From Candidatus Segatella papionis (lineage in GTDB: Bacteria; Bacteroidota; Bacteroidia; Bacteroidales; Bacteroidaceae): 11,916 nt of DNA. The stretch is taken from NCBI GenBank assembly GCA_002297965.1, contig DBLF01000035.1, positions 10,759-22,674 on the forward strand. Direction: 5' to 3'. Positions 1 through 6,904 of this stretch are shown here, piece after piece (within the stretch, counting starts at the first letter, position 1; each line of letters starts with the position of its first letter). A model generated the notes under the pieces. That model was not told the DNA's origin. It made no database searches and was given only the letters and a program-made list of their open reading frames with translations. The translations under genes were made by a program, and so were the position numbers.

Positions 1-285
1 GCAATTCGTGAACGCCAGAAGACCCGACTCAAGGAGCCTGGACGTTACGTGGTGATGATGTTCAACGATGACTTCACGCCGATGGACTTTGTGGTCGATA
101 TCCTCGAAACCGTCTTCTTTAAGTCGCAGGCAGAGGCTGAGGCCATCATGCTCAAGGTACACCACGAGGAGAAAGCCGTGGTGGGTACCTACAGCTACGA
201 CATCGCCAAGAGCAAGGTGGAGAAAGCGATGGAGAAAGCTCGTTCGCAGAAGTATCCGCTCAAGCTCACTTATTTGCCAGAATAA
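1..285 (+). CDS. clpS: ClpS, N-degron adaptor of ClpAP (5' end cut off)
   Basis: ClpS binds proteins with destabilising N-terminal residues (Leu, Phe, Tyr, Trp) and hands them to the ClpA unfoldase. The frame is open from base 1, so the gene begins upstream of the window; the GTG at 49 is internal. About 94 residues are present, starting AIRERQKTRLKEPGRY, which fits the conserved entry into the ClpS core. The N-degron pocket is recognisable: NDDFTPMDFV (the E. coli NDD, T and M positions) and IMLKVHHEEKA (the E. coli Met62/His66 positions). The C-terminus ends in LKLTYLPE, as is usual in the family, followed by a double TAA stop. clpA starts 115 nt downstream on the same strand, the standard clpS-clpA arrangement. 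The identification is firm; only the start is missing. Confidence 0.96.
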   Translation, partial: AIRERQKTRLKEPGRYVVMMFNDDFTPMDFVVDILETVFFKSQAEAEAIMLKVHHEEKAVVGTYSYDIAKSKVEKAMEKARSQKYPLKLTYLPE

Positions 286-400
286 TAAATGAATCACCTT
301 TTGCTGGAAAAGATTTTGTGGAGAAATATGTAAAAATGCAAAATGATGCTTTCAGTGAAGAAACGATTCTTTAAGTAAAAAAGAAAGGAAAGAAACAAGT

Positions 401-2686
401 ATGGAAAGTATGGGATTAACCCGATATATGAACGTCTTGATGGATGACGCAATGAAGCAGGCTCGCTTCTTCGACCACGAGTTCGTGATGCCTGAGCACA
501 TGCTCTTGTCGCTGCTCCGACAGTATGCTTTCTGCCAAGCCCTGCAGGAGGAGGGCGTGGAAAGCCTCAAGATGCACGAGGAGTTGGTGGGCTGGCTCGC
601 CAAGCAGGAACGTGTGCCTGAGAACATCAAGTACTTGCCAGAGCCTTCGTCGCTCTTCAAGACTATGTTTGGCACGGCTTGTGCCTTGGCTGCTGCCGCA
701 GATAGAAAATTGGTCAACGTAACCCACTTCGTGCAGGCGATGTTTGGCTTGCAAAACTCCGAGGCGGCATTCCTGCTCGGCAAGAACGTGGGCGACCGCC
801 AGGGCGAGTTTCTTGCCAGCATCGATAGCTTTTATCCGCTCAACGATGAGCAGGGAGAAGGTGCTATTTCCATCGACGGCGACTACGACGACGGGGATTA
901 CGATGACGATTATGATGAGGATGACGAGGAGGGTAGAAGCCGAATGCCTCAGGATTGGCACCAACTCGTAACCTGCATCTCCGACAAGGTGGAGGAGCAT
1001 AATCCGCTCATCGGCAGGGAGCAGGAACAGGATAGAACCATCCAGGTGCTCTGCCGTGCCGAGAAGAATAATCCGCTTCACATTGGCGAACCGGGCGTGG
1101 GTAAGACTGCCTTGGTCTATGGTCTCGCCAAACTCATCAACGAGAACCAGGTGCCTGAGCGCCTGAAGGGCGCTCGCATCTACGGCATGGACATGGGGCA
1201 GATGCTCGCAGGCGCCCAATATCGTGGTGACTTCGAGAAACGCATCAAGATGGTGATGGAGGGAGCTGCCAAGGAAGGAAATACCATCATCTACATCGAT
1301 GAGATTCATAATATGATAGGTGCAGGACGTGGCTCCGATGGCGGACCAGATGCGTCCAACATGCTCAAGCAGTACTTGGAGGCGGGCGACATCCGATTCA
1401 TCGGTTCTACCACCTACGAGGAATTCAATCGCTACATGGCTCAGAGCAAGGGCATCGTGCGCCGATTCCAACAGATAGACATCAAGGAACCATCCGAGGA
1501 GGAGGCTATCAAGATATTGGAGGGCTTGCAGTATAAGTACAACAAGTTCCATAACGTGACTTATCGCAAGGATGCCTTGGAGTACTGTGTGCGTGCCAGT
1601 GCCAAGTACATCAGCAACCGTTGTCTGCCAGACAAGGCCATCGACTTGATGGACGAGGCGGGCGCTTACCTGGAGGTGCATCCTGTGCCGTATCGCCAAC
1701 GTTCTTACGTCACCAAGCCGATTATCCAGCAAATCCTCACCAAGGTTTGCAAGATAGATGCCGCCGCCATCAAGGACGATGACAACGAGGCATTGGCTCA
1801 TCTGCGCCAGCACATGCTCGACAAGATCTACGGTCAGGACAAGGCTGTGGATAAGGTGGTTGAGGCTGTGATGATGGCGAAGGCTGGACTTGTGGACGAT
1901 GACAAGCCGATGGCTTCGCTGCTCTTCGTGGGTCCTACGGGAGTGGGCAAGACCGAGGTGGCTCGTGTCTTGGCAAAGGAACTCGGTATCGAACTCGTTC
2001 GCTTCGACATGAGCGAATACACCGAGAAGCATACCGTGGCAAAGCTCATCGGTTCGCCTGCCGGATACGTGGGCTATGAGGACGGCGGGCTCTTGACCGA
2101 TGCCATCCGCAAGACTCCTAACTGCGTGCTCTTGCTCGATGAGATTGAGAAGGCGCATAGCGACATCTACAATATCCTCTTGCAGGTGATGGACTACGCC
2201 AGACTGACCGACAACAAGGGACAGAAGGCAGACTTCCGCAATGTCATCCTCATCATGACCTCGAATGCCGGAGCGCAGTATGCCTCACAGGCTAGCGTGG
2301 GCTTTGGTGGTGGTGTGAGCCGTGGCGAGGCGATGTTGGCTCAGGTGAAGAAAACCTTCAAGCCAGAGTTCATCAATCGTCTAAGCGACACCGTTGTGTT
2401 CAACGATATGGACAAGCACATGGCAGAGTTGATACTCGGCAAGAAGCTCCGTCAGCTCGACCAGAAGTTGGCAGCCAAGAATGTAACCATCAAGTTGACC
2501 GATGCAGCGCATGAGCAACTCCTCAAGTGGGGCTTCACCAAGGAATATGGTGCCCGAGAGATGGATCGTGTCATCGGCAATCGCCTCAAGCCTGTCCTCA
2601 TGAAGGCAATCCTCTTCGGCAAGCTGAAGAAGGGAGGCAAGGCTACGGTTGACTTCGATGGAAAGGAATTAGTGATAAGGGAATAG
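401..2686 (+). CDS. clpA: ClpA, AAA+ unfoldase subunit of the ClpAP protease
   Basis: Hexameric cytosolic ATPase that unfolds substrates, including those delivered by ClpS, and threads them into ClpP. The 761 residues match the family's usual length (E. coli 758). Order: N-domain with Clp repeats (about 1-150); acidic linker 160-179; D1 with Walker A GEPGVGKT (229-236), Walker B IIYIDE (296-301), pore-loop AQYRGDFEKR and the RRF arginine finger; D2 with Walker A GPTGVGKT (511-518), Walker B LLLDE ending at 581, pore loop GYVGYEDGG and sensor 2 GAR (717-719). VGF at 633-635 sits where ClpA carries its IGL/IGF-type ClpP-docking loop, so a ClpP partner is expected. ClpB is ruled out by this loop, by the lack of the long middle coiled coil, and by the clpS neighbour. 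The chosen ATG follows an AG-rich stretch (380-398). No promoter is visible between clpS and clpA, so co-transcription is likely. Confidence 0.96.
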   Translation: MESMGLTRYMNVLMDDAMKQARFFDHEFVMPEHMLLSLLRQYAFCQALQEEGVESLKMHEELVGWLAKQERVPENIKYLPEPSSLFKTMFGTACALAAAADRKLVNVTHFVQAMFGLQNSEAAFLLGKNVGDRQGEFLASIDSFYPLNDEQGEGAISIDGDYDDGDYDDDYDEDDEEGRSRMPQDWHQLVTCISDKVEEHNPLIGREQEQDRTIQVLCRAEKNNPLHIGEPGVGKTALVYGLAKLINENQVPERLKGARIYGMDMGQMLAGAQYRGDFEKRIKMVMEGAAKEGNTIIYIDEIHNMIGAGRGSDGGPDASNMLKQYLEAGDIRFIGSTTYEEFNRYMAQSKGIVRRFQQIDIKEPSEEEAIKILEGLQYKYNKFHNVTYRKDALEYCVRASAKYISNRCLPDKAIDLMDEAGAYLEVHPVPYRQRSYVTKPIIQQILTKVCKIDAAAIKDDDNEALAHLRQHMLDKIYGQDKAVDKVVEAVMMAKAGLVDDDKPMASLLFVGPTGVGKTEVARVLAKELGIELVRFDMSEYTEKHTVAKLIGSPAGYVGYEDGGLLTDAIRKTPNCVLLLDEIEKAHSDIYNILLQVMDYARLTDNKGQKADFRNVILIMTSNAGAQYASQASVGFGGGVSRGEAMLAQVKKTFKPEFINRLSDTVVFNDMDKHMAELILGKKLRQLDQKLAAKNVTIKLTDAAHEQLLKWGFTKEYGAREMDRVIGNRLKPVLMKAILFGKLKKGGKATVDFDGKELVIRE
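878..937 (+). other. Low-complexity acidic linker in ClpA
   Basis: Residues 160-179 of ClpA are almost entirely Asp, Glu, Tyr and Gly, encoded by GAC/GAT-rich DNA. They join the N-domain to the D1 ATPase domain. ClpA linkers are known to be flexible and variable; the strongly acidic, Tyr-spaced composition is the notable point. It is in frame and does not disturb either neighbouring domain. Confidence 0.85.
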
Positions 2687-2694
2687 GTTTAGAG

Positions 2695-2806
2695 TCAAGA
2701 ATTAGAGATTTAAGAATTTACATTCTATCCATGGAGGAAAGCTGAATAGATAAGAATTTGAGATGTTCGGCAAGAAAGAAAAATTCTCTAATTCTCTAAT
2801 TCTTGA
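2695..2806 (+). repeat. 14-bp inverted repeat framing the clpA-aat gap, with tandem AATTCTCT units
   Basis: TCAAGAATTAGAGA at 2695-2708 is perfectly complementary to TCTCTAATTCTTGA at 2793-2806. The right arm lies in a period-8 tandem repeat (AATTCTCT twice plus AATTCT, 2782-2803). In a clpA-aat read-through transcript the arms could pair across an 84-nt loop, ending 16 nt before the preferred aat start. There is no T-tract, so it does not look like a normal terminator. It may be attenuator-like or simply decayed repeat DNA. Confidence 0.6.
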
Positions 2807-2822
2807 TAAAAATAGAAAGGCA

Positions 2823-3491
2823 ATGGTATTCGAAATAGACGATAGTTCTGACGAACTTTACTTCCCCGACCCTCATCTAGGCGATGACGACGGTTGCTTT
2901 GCGGTGGGTGGCGACTTGAGTATCGACCGCCTGCTGTTGGCTTACAGCAACGGAATCTTTCCTTGGTACAGTTTTCGTGACCAAGATGAGCCGCTGTGGT
3001 TTTGTCCGATGCAACGCTTCGTTATCTTCCCAGACGAAATCCACGTGAGCCACTCCATGCGTACGCTCATGAACAAGAACAAGTACAGCGTGGGCATTAA
3101 CGAGGCTTTCGACGAGGTAATCAGGGCTTGCGGCAAGTGCAACCATCGCAACGAGGAAGATGGTGCTTGGCTAGGCGATAACATCATCCGGGCTTACACC
3201 GCCCTCCACGACCAAGGCTTTGCGGCAAGCGTAGAGGTGTGGGACAACGAGACCAATGAGCTCGTTGGTGGTCTCTACGGCGTAACCATCGGCAAGGTGT
3301 TCATCGGTGAGAGCATGTTCTCGAAGGTACCTTCCGCCTCCAAGCTCGCCCTCATCTTCCTGGCTCGCTATATGCAGGAGCACGGCGGCAAGATGATCGA
3401 CTGCCAGCTGGAGACACCGCATCTGAAGTCGATGGGAGGCAGGTACATCTCGTATGAGGAATACATGAGGATTATGAACGAAGAGGAATAA
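2823..3491 (+). CDS. aat: Leucyl/phenylalanyl-tRNA--protein transferase
   Basis: Aat transfers Leu or Phe from aminoacyl-tRNA to proteins beginning with Arg or Lys, creating N-degrons for ClpS/ClpAP. Family signatures are all present: FPDP and GGDLS near the N-terminus, GIFPWYS, the EEDGAWL equivalent of the GTW motif, VGGLYGV, GESMFSKVPSASKLAL and IDCQ. The Glu of GESMFS and the Asp/Gln of IDCQ fall at positions reported as important for catalysis in the E. coli enzyme. I prefer the ATG at 2823 (222 aa; E. coli 234) because AGAAAGG lies just upstream and the protein then begins at the conserved region. An in-frame ATG at 2763 would add 20 residues encoded largely by intergenic repeat DNA. 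It lies 136 nt after clpA on the same strand, completing the N-degron gene set. Confidence 0.94.
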   Translation: MVFEIDDSSDELYFPDPHLGDDDGCFAVGGDLSIDRLLLAYSNGIFPWYSFRDQDEPLWFCPMQRFVIFPDEIHVSHSMRTLMNKNKYSVGINEAFDEVIRACGKCNHRNEEDGAWLGDNIIRAYTALHDQGFAASVEVWDNETNELVGGLYGVTIGKVFIGESMFSKVPSASKLALIFLARYMQEHGGKMIDCQLETPHLKSMGGRYISYEEYMRIMNEEE

Positions 3492-3561
3492 ATGAGACTG
3501 TAACGTACTCAAGTTAAAAAACTGATATAGAGGCGTTGCGGAAACATAATCTTATGAATGC

Positions 3562-3597
3562 ACAAAGGCTAGGTTTCACGTGAAACCTAGCCTTTGT
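3562..3597. terminator. Perfect 36-bp palindrome between convergent genes; likely bidirectional terminator, parS-like centre
   Basis: ACAAAGGCTAGGTTTCAC is followed immediately by its exact reverse complement, with no spacer. The palindrome lies 70 nt after the aat stop and 42 nt before the stop of the convergent phosphatase gene, so a hairpin would form in either transcript. Its outer part (AAAGGC and GCCTTT) suits a two-way terminator, but flanking T-tracts are weak on both sides. The central 16 bases, GGTTTCACGTGAAACC (3572-3587), match the parS consensus TGTTTCACGTGAAACA except for the outermost base on each side. Terminator is the more likely role. Confidence 0.75.
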
Positions 3598-3639
3598 CGT
3601 TATCTGTTGTTTTGTAATCTTATGATGATGTGGGGAATT

Positions 3640-5247
3640 TTAGAATATCGGCTCACCGATACAGCCGTCTGGTGCCTGGATGTGAAGCAGGGCGCAAACG
3701 GTAGGGGCGATGTCCGTCATGTAGCAAGGTTTGGTGCTGGCCCCTTGCTTGATGCCCCAGCCCATGAAGACCAATGGGATGTGGGTGTCGTAGCCATTCC
3801 ATGCACCATGAGAGGTTCCCTTCATGCCGTGGTCGTAGAAGTCAGGCTTCAAAACTACCTGTACGCCGCCGCTTCGCTCACGGTTGAAACCGTTGATGAT
3901 GCGGAACTTCACTTCCTCTGGGATGCTCTCGATGGAAGCCTTCTCCATGTCGCAAGCATAGAGCACGTCCTTGTCTTTCTTCAAGCGGTTTACCACCACC
4001 TGCTTTACCTGTGCGTAGTCGAGGCCAAGGGAGTCAATCTTGTTGGTGTCGAAAAACACCTGATAGTTGAACACGCCCTTGATGAGGCTACCTGCTGATG
4101 GATATTTTGCTTTCAAAGCCTCGTTGAGATAGTCTTGGGCAGCCTTGTTGCTCCAAGAGCCGGCAGGGATGCGACGATCTTGCAAGAACTTGGCGTTGTT
4201 CATGCCACCGTGGTCTGCGCTGAGGAATACGAGATAGTTGCCCTTACCCACCTTCTGGTCGAGATAAGCGAAGAAATCAGCGAAATCCTTGTCAAGACGG
4301 AGATAAGTGTCTTCGATTTCCACAGCGTTAGGACCTACCTGGTGACCGATGACATCGGTGCATGAGCAGCTTACTGCCAAGAAGTCGGTCTCGTTGCCAC
4401 CACCTAGGTTTTCGCCAGCGATGGCTGCCTTAGCCATTTCCAATGTATAGCTGTTGCCGAATGGAGTGCTGCGCAAGATGTCTGTGCCATATTTCTTGTA
4501 GAGGGTAGGGAGGTCGAGTGGAAGGGTAGCCTTCACACCAGGCTTCACGCCGTCCTCATAGTCGTTCTCGTCGGCAGTGCTCTCCTTGTAGGTGTCGATC
4601 GGGTAGAGTGTATTCCACTTCTCTGAGAGATACTTCTTTGGGAGGTTCTGCTTGTTGAACTTGTTCACCCACTCAGGCAACTTGTCCATATAGAAAGAGC
4701 TGGTGATGAACTTGCCGTTCTTGGCGTCAAACCAATAAGCGCCGTTGGCATGATGGCCGGCAGGGAGGATGGAAGCGCGGTCTTTGATGGCTACGCCAAT
4801 CACCTTGCTGCGGTCGTTGGTGGCGAGGCGAAGTTCATCGCCGATGGTGGTTGTCCACATGTTGCGAGGCGACTCGTATCCGGCCTTTCCATCAGAACCG
4901 ACAGGCTTCACGGTATAATCCTCCGTGCAGTAAGTTACCTTGCCATCCTTCATGAAGTTGTTGCCGGCGATGCCGTGGATGGAAGGAACGGAACCTGTAT
5001 AGATAGAGGTGTGACCGATGGCGGTGACAGAAGGAATGTAAGGGATGCGACAGTTCTCGCAACTGAATCCTTCGTTCAAGAGTCTCTTGAAACCACCCTC
5101 GCCGTAGCGAGCCTGATAGCGATAGAGATAATCCCAACGCATTTGGTCAACAACCAATCCCACGACCAACTTTGGACGCTGAGGTTGGGCTTGTGCAATG
5201 CCGCAGAAGCAGCAGAGCACGAAGATAAGCTTAAAAATCTTCTTCAT
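3640..5247 (-). CDS. pafA: PafA-type secreted alkaline phosphatase (threonine nucleophile)
   Basis: A periplasmic or exported phosphomonoesterase of the alkaline phosphatase superfamily, likely releasing phosphate from organic esters. The 535 aa begin with a signal peptide (MKKIFKL, hydrophobic stretch, cleavage near AQA-Q at 20-21). Residues line up with Elizabethkingia PafA at a nearly constant offset: D34 metal ligand; T75 nucleophile in SVTAIGHTS; N96; K155 and R157 in IKDRASILPAG; D298 and H302 in CTDVIGHQ; D345 and H346 in LSADHGG; H480 in GTSHG. K155/R157 separate monoesterase-type PafA from phosphodiesterase (NPP-like) relatives, which lack this pair. A promoter lies about 85 nt upstream. 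It is convergent with aat and apparently transcribed alone. No Pho-type regulatory site was recognised. Substrate range cannot be read from the sequence. Confidence 0.9.
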   Translation of the reverse strand: MKKIFKLIFVLCCFCGIAQAQPQRPKLVVGLVVDQMRWDYLYRYQARYGEGGFKRLLNEGFSCENCRIPYIPSVTAIGHTSIYTGSVPSIHGIAGNNFMKDGKVTYCTEDYTVKPVGSDGKAGYESPRNMWTTTIGDELRLATNDRSKVIGVAIKDRASILPAGHHANGAYWFDAKNGKFITSSFYMDKLPEWVNKFNKQNLPKKYLSEKWNTLYPIDTYKESTADENDYEDGVKPGVKATLPLDLPTLYKKYGTDILRSTPFGNSYTLEMAKAAIAGENLGGGNETDFLAVSCSCTDVIGHQVGPNAVEIEDTYLRLDKDFADFFAYLDQKVGKGNYLVFLSADHGGMNNAKFLQDRRIPAGSWSNKAAQDYLNEALKAKYPSAGSLIKGVFNYQVFFDTNKIDSLGLDYAQVKQVVVNRLKKDKDVLYACDMEKASIESIPEEVKFRIINGFNRERSGGVQVVLKPDFYDHGMKGTSHGAWNGYDTHIPLVFMGWGIKQGASTKPCYMTDIAPTVCALLHIQAPDGCIGEPIF

Positions 5248-5331
5248 AGTTTGTTTATTGTTTTAATGATGTTTCAATTTCTTGATTCTTCTGATTACTG
5301 AGACGGATAAACGTTTCTGCTAAATCGTGTG

Positions 5332-5362
5332 CAAAGGTACGACTTAATTGTGACAAAACAAT
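5332..5362 (-). promoter_or_regulatory. Bacteroidota-type promoter of the phosphatase gene
   Basis: On the minus strand TACCTTTG (5339-5332) matches the TAnnTTTG -7 consensus of Bacteroidota. ATTG (5362-5359) stands 19 nt upstream as the -33 element. Transcription would start near 5326, giving a leader of roughly 80 nt before the ATG at 5247. Confidence 0.75.
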
Positions 5363-5475
5363 GAAAAGCGAGTGAAAAGTGAGTTTCAGCAGAGGTTCAA
5401 CTGTGATTTTTGCTTTTGTTTTTAACTGAAACTGAAACACTGAAGCCTGAGAATGCGATTTCGAAGATTATTAGC

Positions 5476-5517
5476 AGAAAAATAAAGCCAACCTCCACGT
5501 GAAAGTAGAAGTTGGCT
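5476..5517 (-). terminator. Intrinsic terminator of the lipoprotein gene
   Basis: On the minus strand a 13-bp stem (5517-5505 with 5498-5486) closes a six-base UUUCAC loop and is followed by TTATTTTTC. It lies 26 nt after the lipoprotein stop. Two positions pair as G-U on the minus-strand RNA but would be C-A mismatches on the plus strand, which fixes its direction. Confidence 0.9.
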
Positions 5518-5543
5518 GTAATTTCAAATATTTTGAGAATTCA

Positions 5544-6314
5544 TTATTTCCAAGTCAAAGTGTAAATAGTATTAGTATGATTATCTACGGTTTCTGTAAT
5601 TTTAGTAGGATAACCATCTTTGTCTAATTCGTATGAATAATTGACTGTTTCTCCTTTTGATGTTACACTTTTGAGGAGATTCTTATTGTAGCTTCCGAAG
5701 AGGCTTGGATGTGCTAGATATAGAAGTTCTCCATATTCAGCAGGAATTGCATCATCAAGATTTAATGCCGTAATATCTATGGTTGGATGTTTGTTTACTT
5801 TGTCTTCATAATAAGTGGCAACATTAATATTTCCTTCCCCATCTTCTGTTTTGGTTATATTGCCATTCTCCCAAGTAATCTTATGATTGTATTCTGCAGA
5901 TTCTTTGCTATCATACTCAATAAAGTTTGTAAGAGAATTGCCTGAGTATTTAAATGAAATGTCAGAGCTGTTATCTGCAGAGTTAGCTGCTGTTACCTTG
6001 TTGTCTTTTAAAGTTATGTTTACACTAGACTCTTCATTGTCTTTAAGGATGATAGAGTTTGAAGTCCAATCGAGTGAAATGTATGGATTATCGGTCTCAC
6101 CAGCTTTGATTAATTGACCATTACTATTGTAGTCAAATGTAATCGTATAAAAGGTTTCATTCTCATCGCCTTCTGTGATGCTCATAAGTTTCTTGCCACT
6201 TGTGACGCTACCACCACCATTGTTGTCGTCATCATCATCGCTGCTGCAAGCAACGAATCCAACAGACATCACCATAGCCAAGAGAGCCATTGCTAAAAAT
6301 TTGAATTGTTTCAT
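5544..6314 (-). CDS. Surface lipoprotein of unknown function, DUF4595-like
   Basis: The 256-aa protein has a lipoprotein signal: MKQFKF, a hydrophobic core, and a lipobox ending VGFVAC with Cys23. The cysteine is followed at once by SSDDDDD; an acidic run here is known in Bacteroidota to favour export to the outer face of the outer membrane. The rest is rich in beta-strand-like segments carrying YD-type phrases (TFDYNSNGQL, YELDKDGYPTKI) and ends in YTLTWK, resembling the Bacteroidales DUF4595 lipoproteins; I place this family by memory of its pattern only. No catalytic motif is visible. Two sampled 60-base lines of the gene are about 28% and 37% G+C, against 57% in a sampled line of the calcium pump gene, so it may be a more recent acquisition. 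It has its own promoter, a long structured leader and its own terminator. Confidence 0.8.
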   Translation of the reverse strand: MKQFKFLAMALLAMVMSVGFVACSSDDDDDNNGGGSVTSGKKLMSITEGDENETFYTITFDYNSNGQLIKAGETDNPYISLDWTSNSIILKDNEESSVNITLKDNKVTAANSADNSSDISFKYSGNSLTNFIEYDSKESAEYNHKITWENGNITKTEDGEGNINVATYYEDKVNKHPTIDITALNLDDAIPAEYGELLYLAHPSLFGSYNKNLLKSVTSKGETVNYSYELDKDGYPTKITETVDNHTNTIYTLTWK

Positions 6315-6617
6315 AAATCTGTAAATTTAAATTTAGCCTTAAATCCCCAAACGGCTTTTGCTGTAAATTGTTTGTTGACACATAAAGATCGGAGCATGGG
6401 GACTATTGATATTACTGACATAAAGCTCTGGACTGCTTGCAAAATAGTAACAGACAATAGCCCATGCTCCATGCTTTGTATATATGGGTATATATATGCA
6501 ACATGAAAGCATGAGCACCTTGACCTGCCATCTCATTTTGCATCGAATTGTCCAGATTCTATGTCGAGATAACATCAAACGCTCATTCTAAATGTGTACT
6601 TCTACTCCTTGTAGAAT
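6315..6617 (-). other. Long structured leader of the lipoprotein gene (candidate cis-regulatory RNA)
   Basis: No convincing gene lies between the lipoprotein ATG and the tRNA terminator. From the predicted start near 6617 the minus-strand RNA has a 5'-terminal hairpin (6600-6616, 6-bp stem, 5-base loop). It then has two overlapping hairpins: segment 6506-6516 pairs with 6466-6477 (11 bp, one bulge), while 6461-6470 pairs with 6391-6400 (10 bp). The second hairpin continues inward with 6-bp and 5-bp helices separated by small loops. The two share 6466-6470 and so compete. I recognise no known riboswitch class. Confidence 0.5.
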
Positions 6618-6622
6618 TGGTG

Positions 6623-6653
6623 CAAATTTAGCAATAAAATTTTGATTGACCAA
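6623..6653 (-). promoter_or_regulatory. Bacteroidota-type promoter of the lipoprotein gene
   Basis: On the minus strand TAAATTTG (6630-6623) is an exact TAnnTTTG -7 element. TTG (6653-6651) lies exactly 20 nt upstream as the -33 element. This puts transcription start near 6617 and implies a leader of about 300 nt. Confidence 0.75.
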
Positions 6654-6730
6654 GGATTTATCAGTCTTTCTTCTAATATATGTTGAGATTTAACATTTAG
6701 TTGTTTTTAAAAATCTAGAAATAGTCAAGT

Positions 6731-6770
6731 ATAAAAATAGGCTAAGCTCTTATTAATAAAGAACTTAGCC
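6731..6770 (-). terminator. Intrinsic terminator of the tRNA gene
   Basis: On the minus strand a 12-bp stem (6770-6759 with 6751-6740) with a seven-base loop is followed by TATTTTTAT. It starts 3 nt past the tRNA 3' end. One pair is G-U only in the minus-strand RNA, in keeping with this direction. Confidence 0.9.
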
Positions 6771-6773
6771 TTG

Positions 6774-6847
6774 TGGACCAGCTAGGGCTTGAACCTAGGA
6801 CCTCCAGATTATGAGTCTGTTGCTCTAACCAACTGAGCTACAAGTCC
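6774..6847 (-). tRNA. tRNA with CAU anticodon (elongator Met, or Ile2)
   Basis: The 74-nt minus-strand cloverleaf has D-arm GCTC/GAGC, anticodon loop CTCATAA (anticodon at 6813-6811), a 5-base variable loop, T-arm CTAGG/CCTAG with TTCAAGC, and discriminator A. CCA is not encoded. The anticodon stem lacks the three G-C pairs of initiator tRNA, so it reads AUG as elongator Met or, if lysidine-modified, AUA as Ile2; the sequence does not settle which. Two non-canonical positions are seen: U-U at acceptor pair 6-67 and A-G at 27-43. A promoter lies just upstream and a terminator just downstream, so it is a single-gene unit. Confidence 0.92.
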
Positions 6848-6872
6848 AAGGAATTTATTGCAAATTCGACTG

Positions 6873-6904
6873 CAAAGATACTAGCTTTTTGGCAAATAAC
6901 CAAA
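6873..6904 (-). promoter_or_regulatory. Bacteroidota-type promoter of the tRNA gene
   Basis: On the minus strand TATCTTTG (6880-6873) is an exact -7 element and TTTG (6904-6901) an exact -33 element, with 20 nt between. It is the best-matching promoter in the window, as fits a stable RNA gene. Transcription would start near 6867, about 20 nt before the mature tRNA. Confidence 0.85.

Noticed and set aside
289..333. A 14-residue frame between clpS and clpA
   Set aside because: Too short, without ribosome site or recognisable feature; such frames are common by chance.
416..2158. A 580-codon open frame antisense to clpA
   Set aside because: It lies wholly inside clpA, whose domains are complete; the translation shows no recognisable family and looks like a codon-bias shadow.
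2763..2822. N-terminal extension of Aat from the ATG at 2763
   Set aside because: The extra 20 residues are encoded mostly by tandem repeat DNA, precede the conserved start of the family, and a better ribosome site precedes 2823.
3580..4098. A 172-codon plus-strand frame opposite the phosphatase
   Set aside because: It is antisense to conserved active-site codons of a clear phosphatase gene and has no recognisable domain.
6481..6499. TA-rich alternating tract as a second Z-DNA candidate
   Set aside because: The two short runs (9 and 13 bases) are mostly TA steps, which favour cruciform or simple melting, and such runs are expected in AT-rich DNA.
6339..6578. A 79-codon minus-strand frame in the lipoprotein leader
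   Set aside because: It begins at a TTG without a ribosome site, resembles no protein I know, and overlaps the hairpins that explain the DNA better.
6774..6790. tRNA 3' end as an attachment site of an integrated element
   Set aside because: No second copy of the tRNA 3' sequence and no integrase gene were found in the window.
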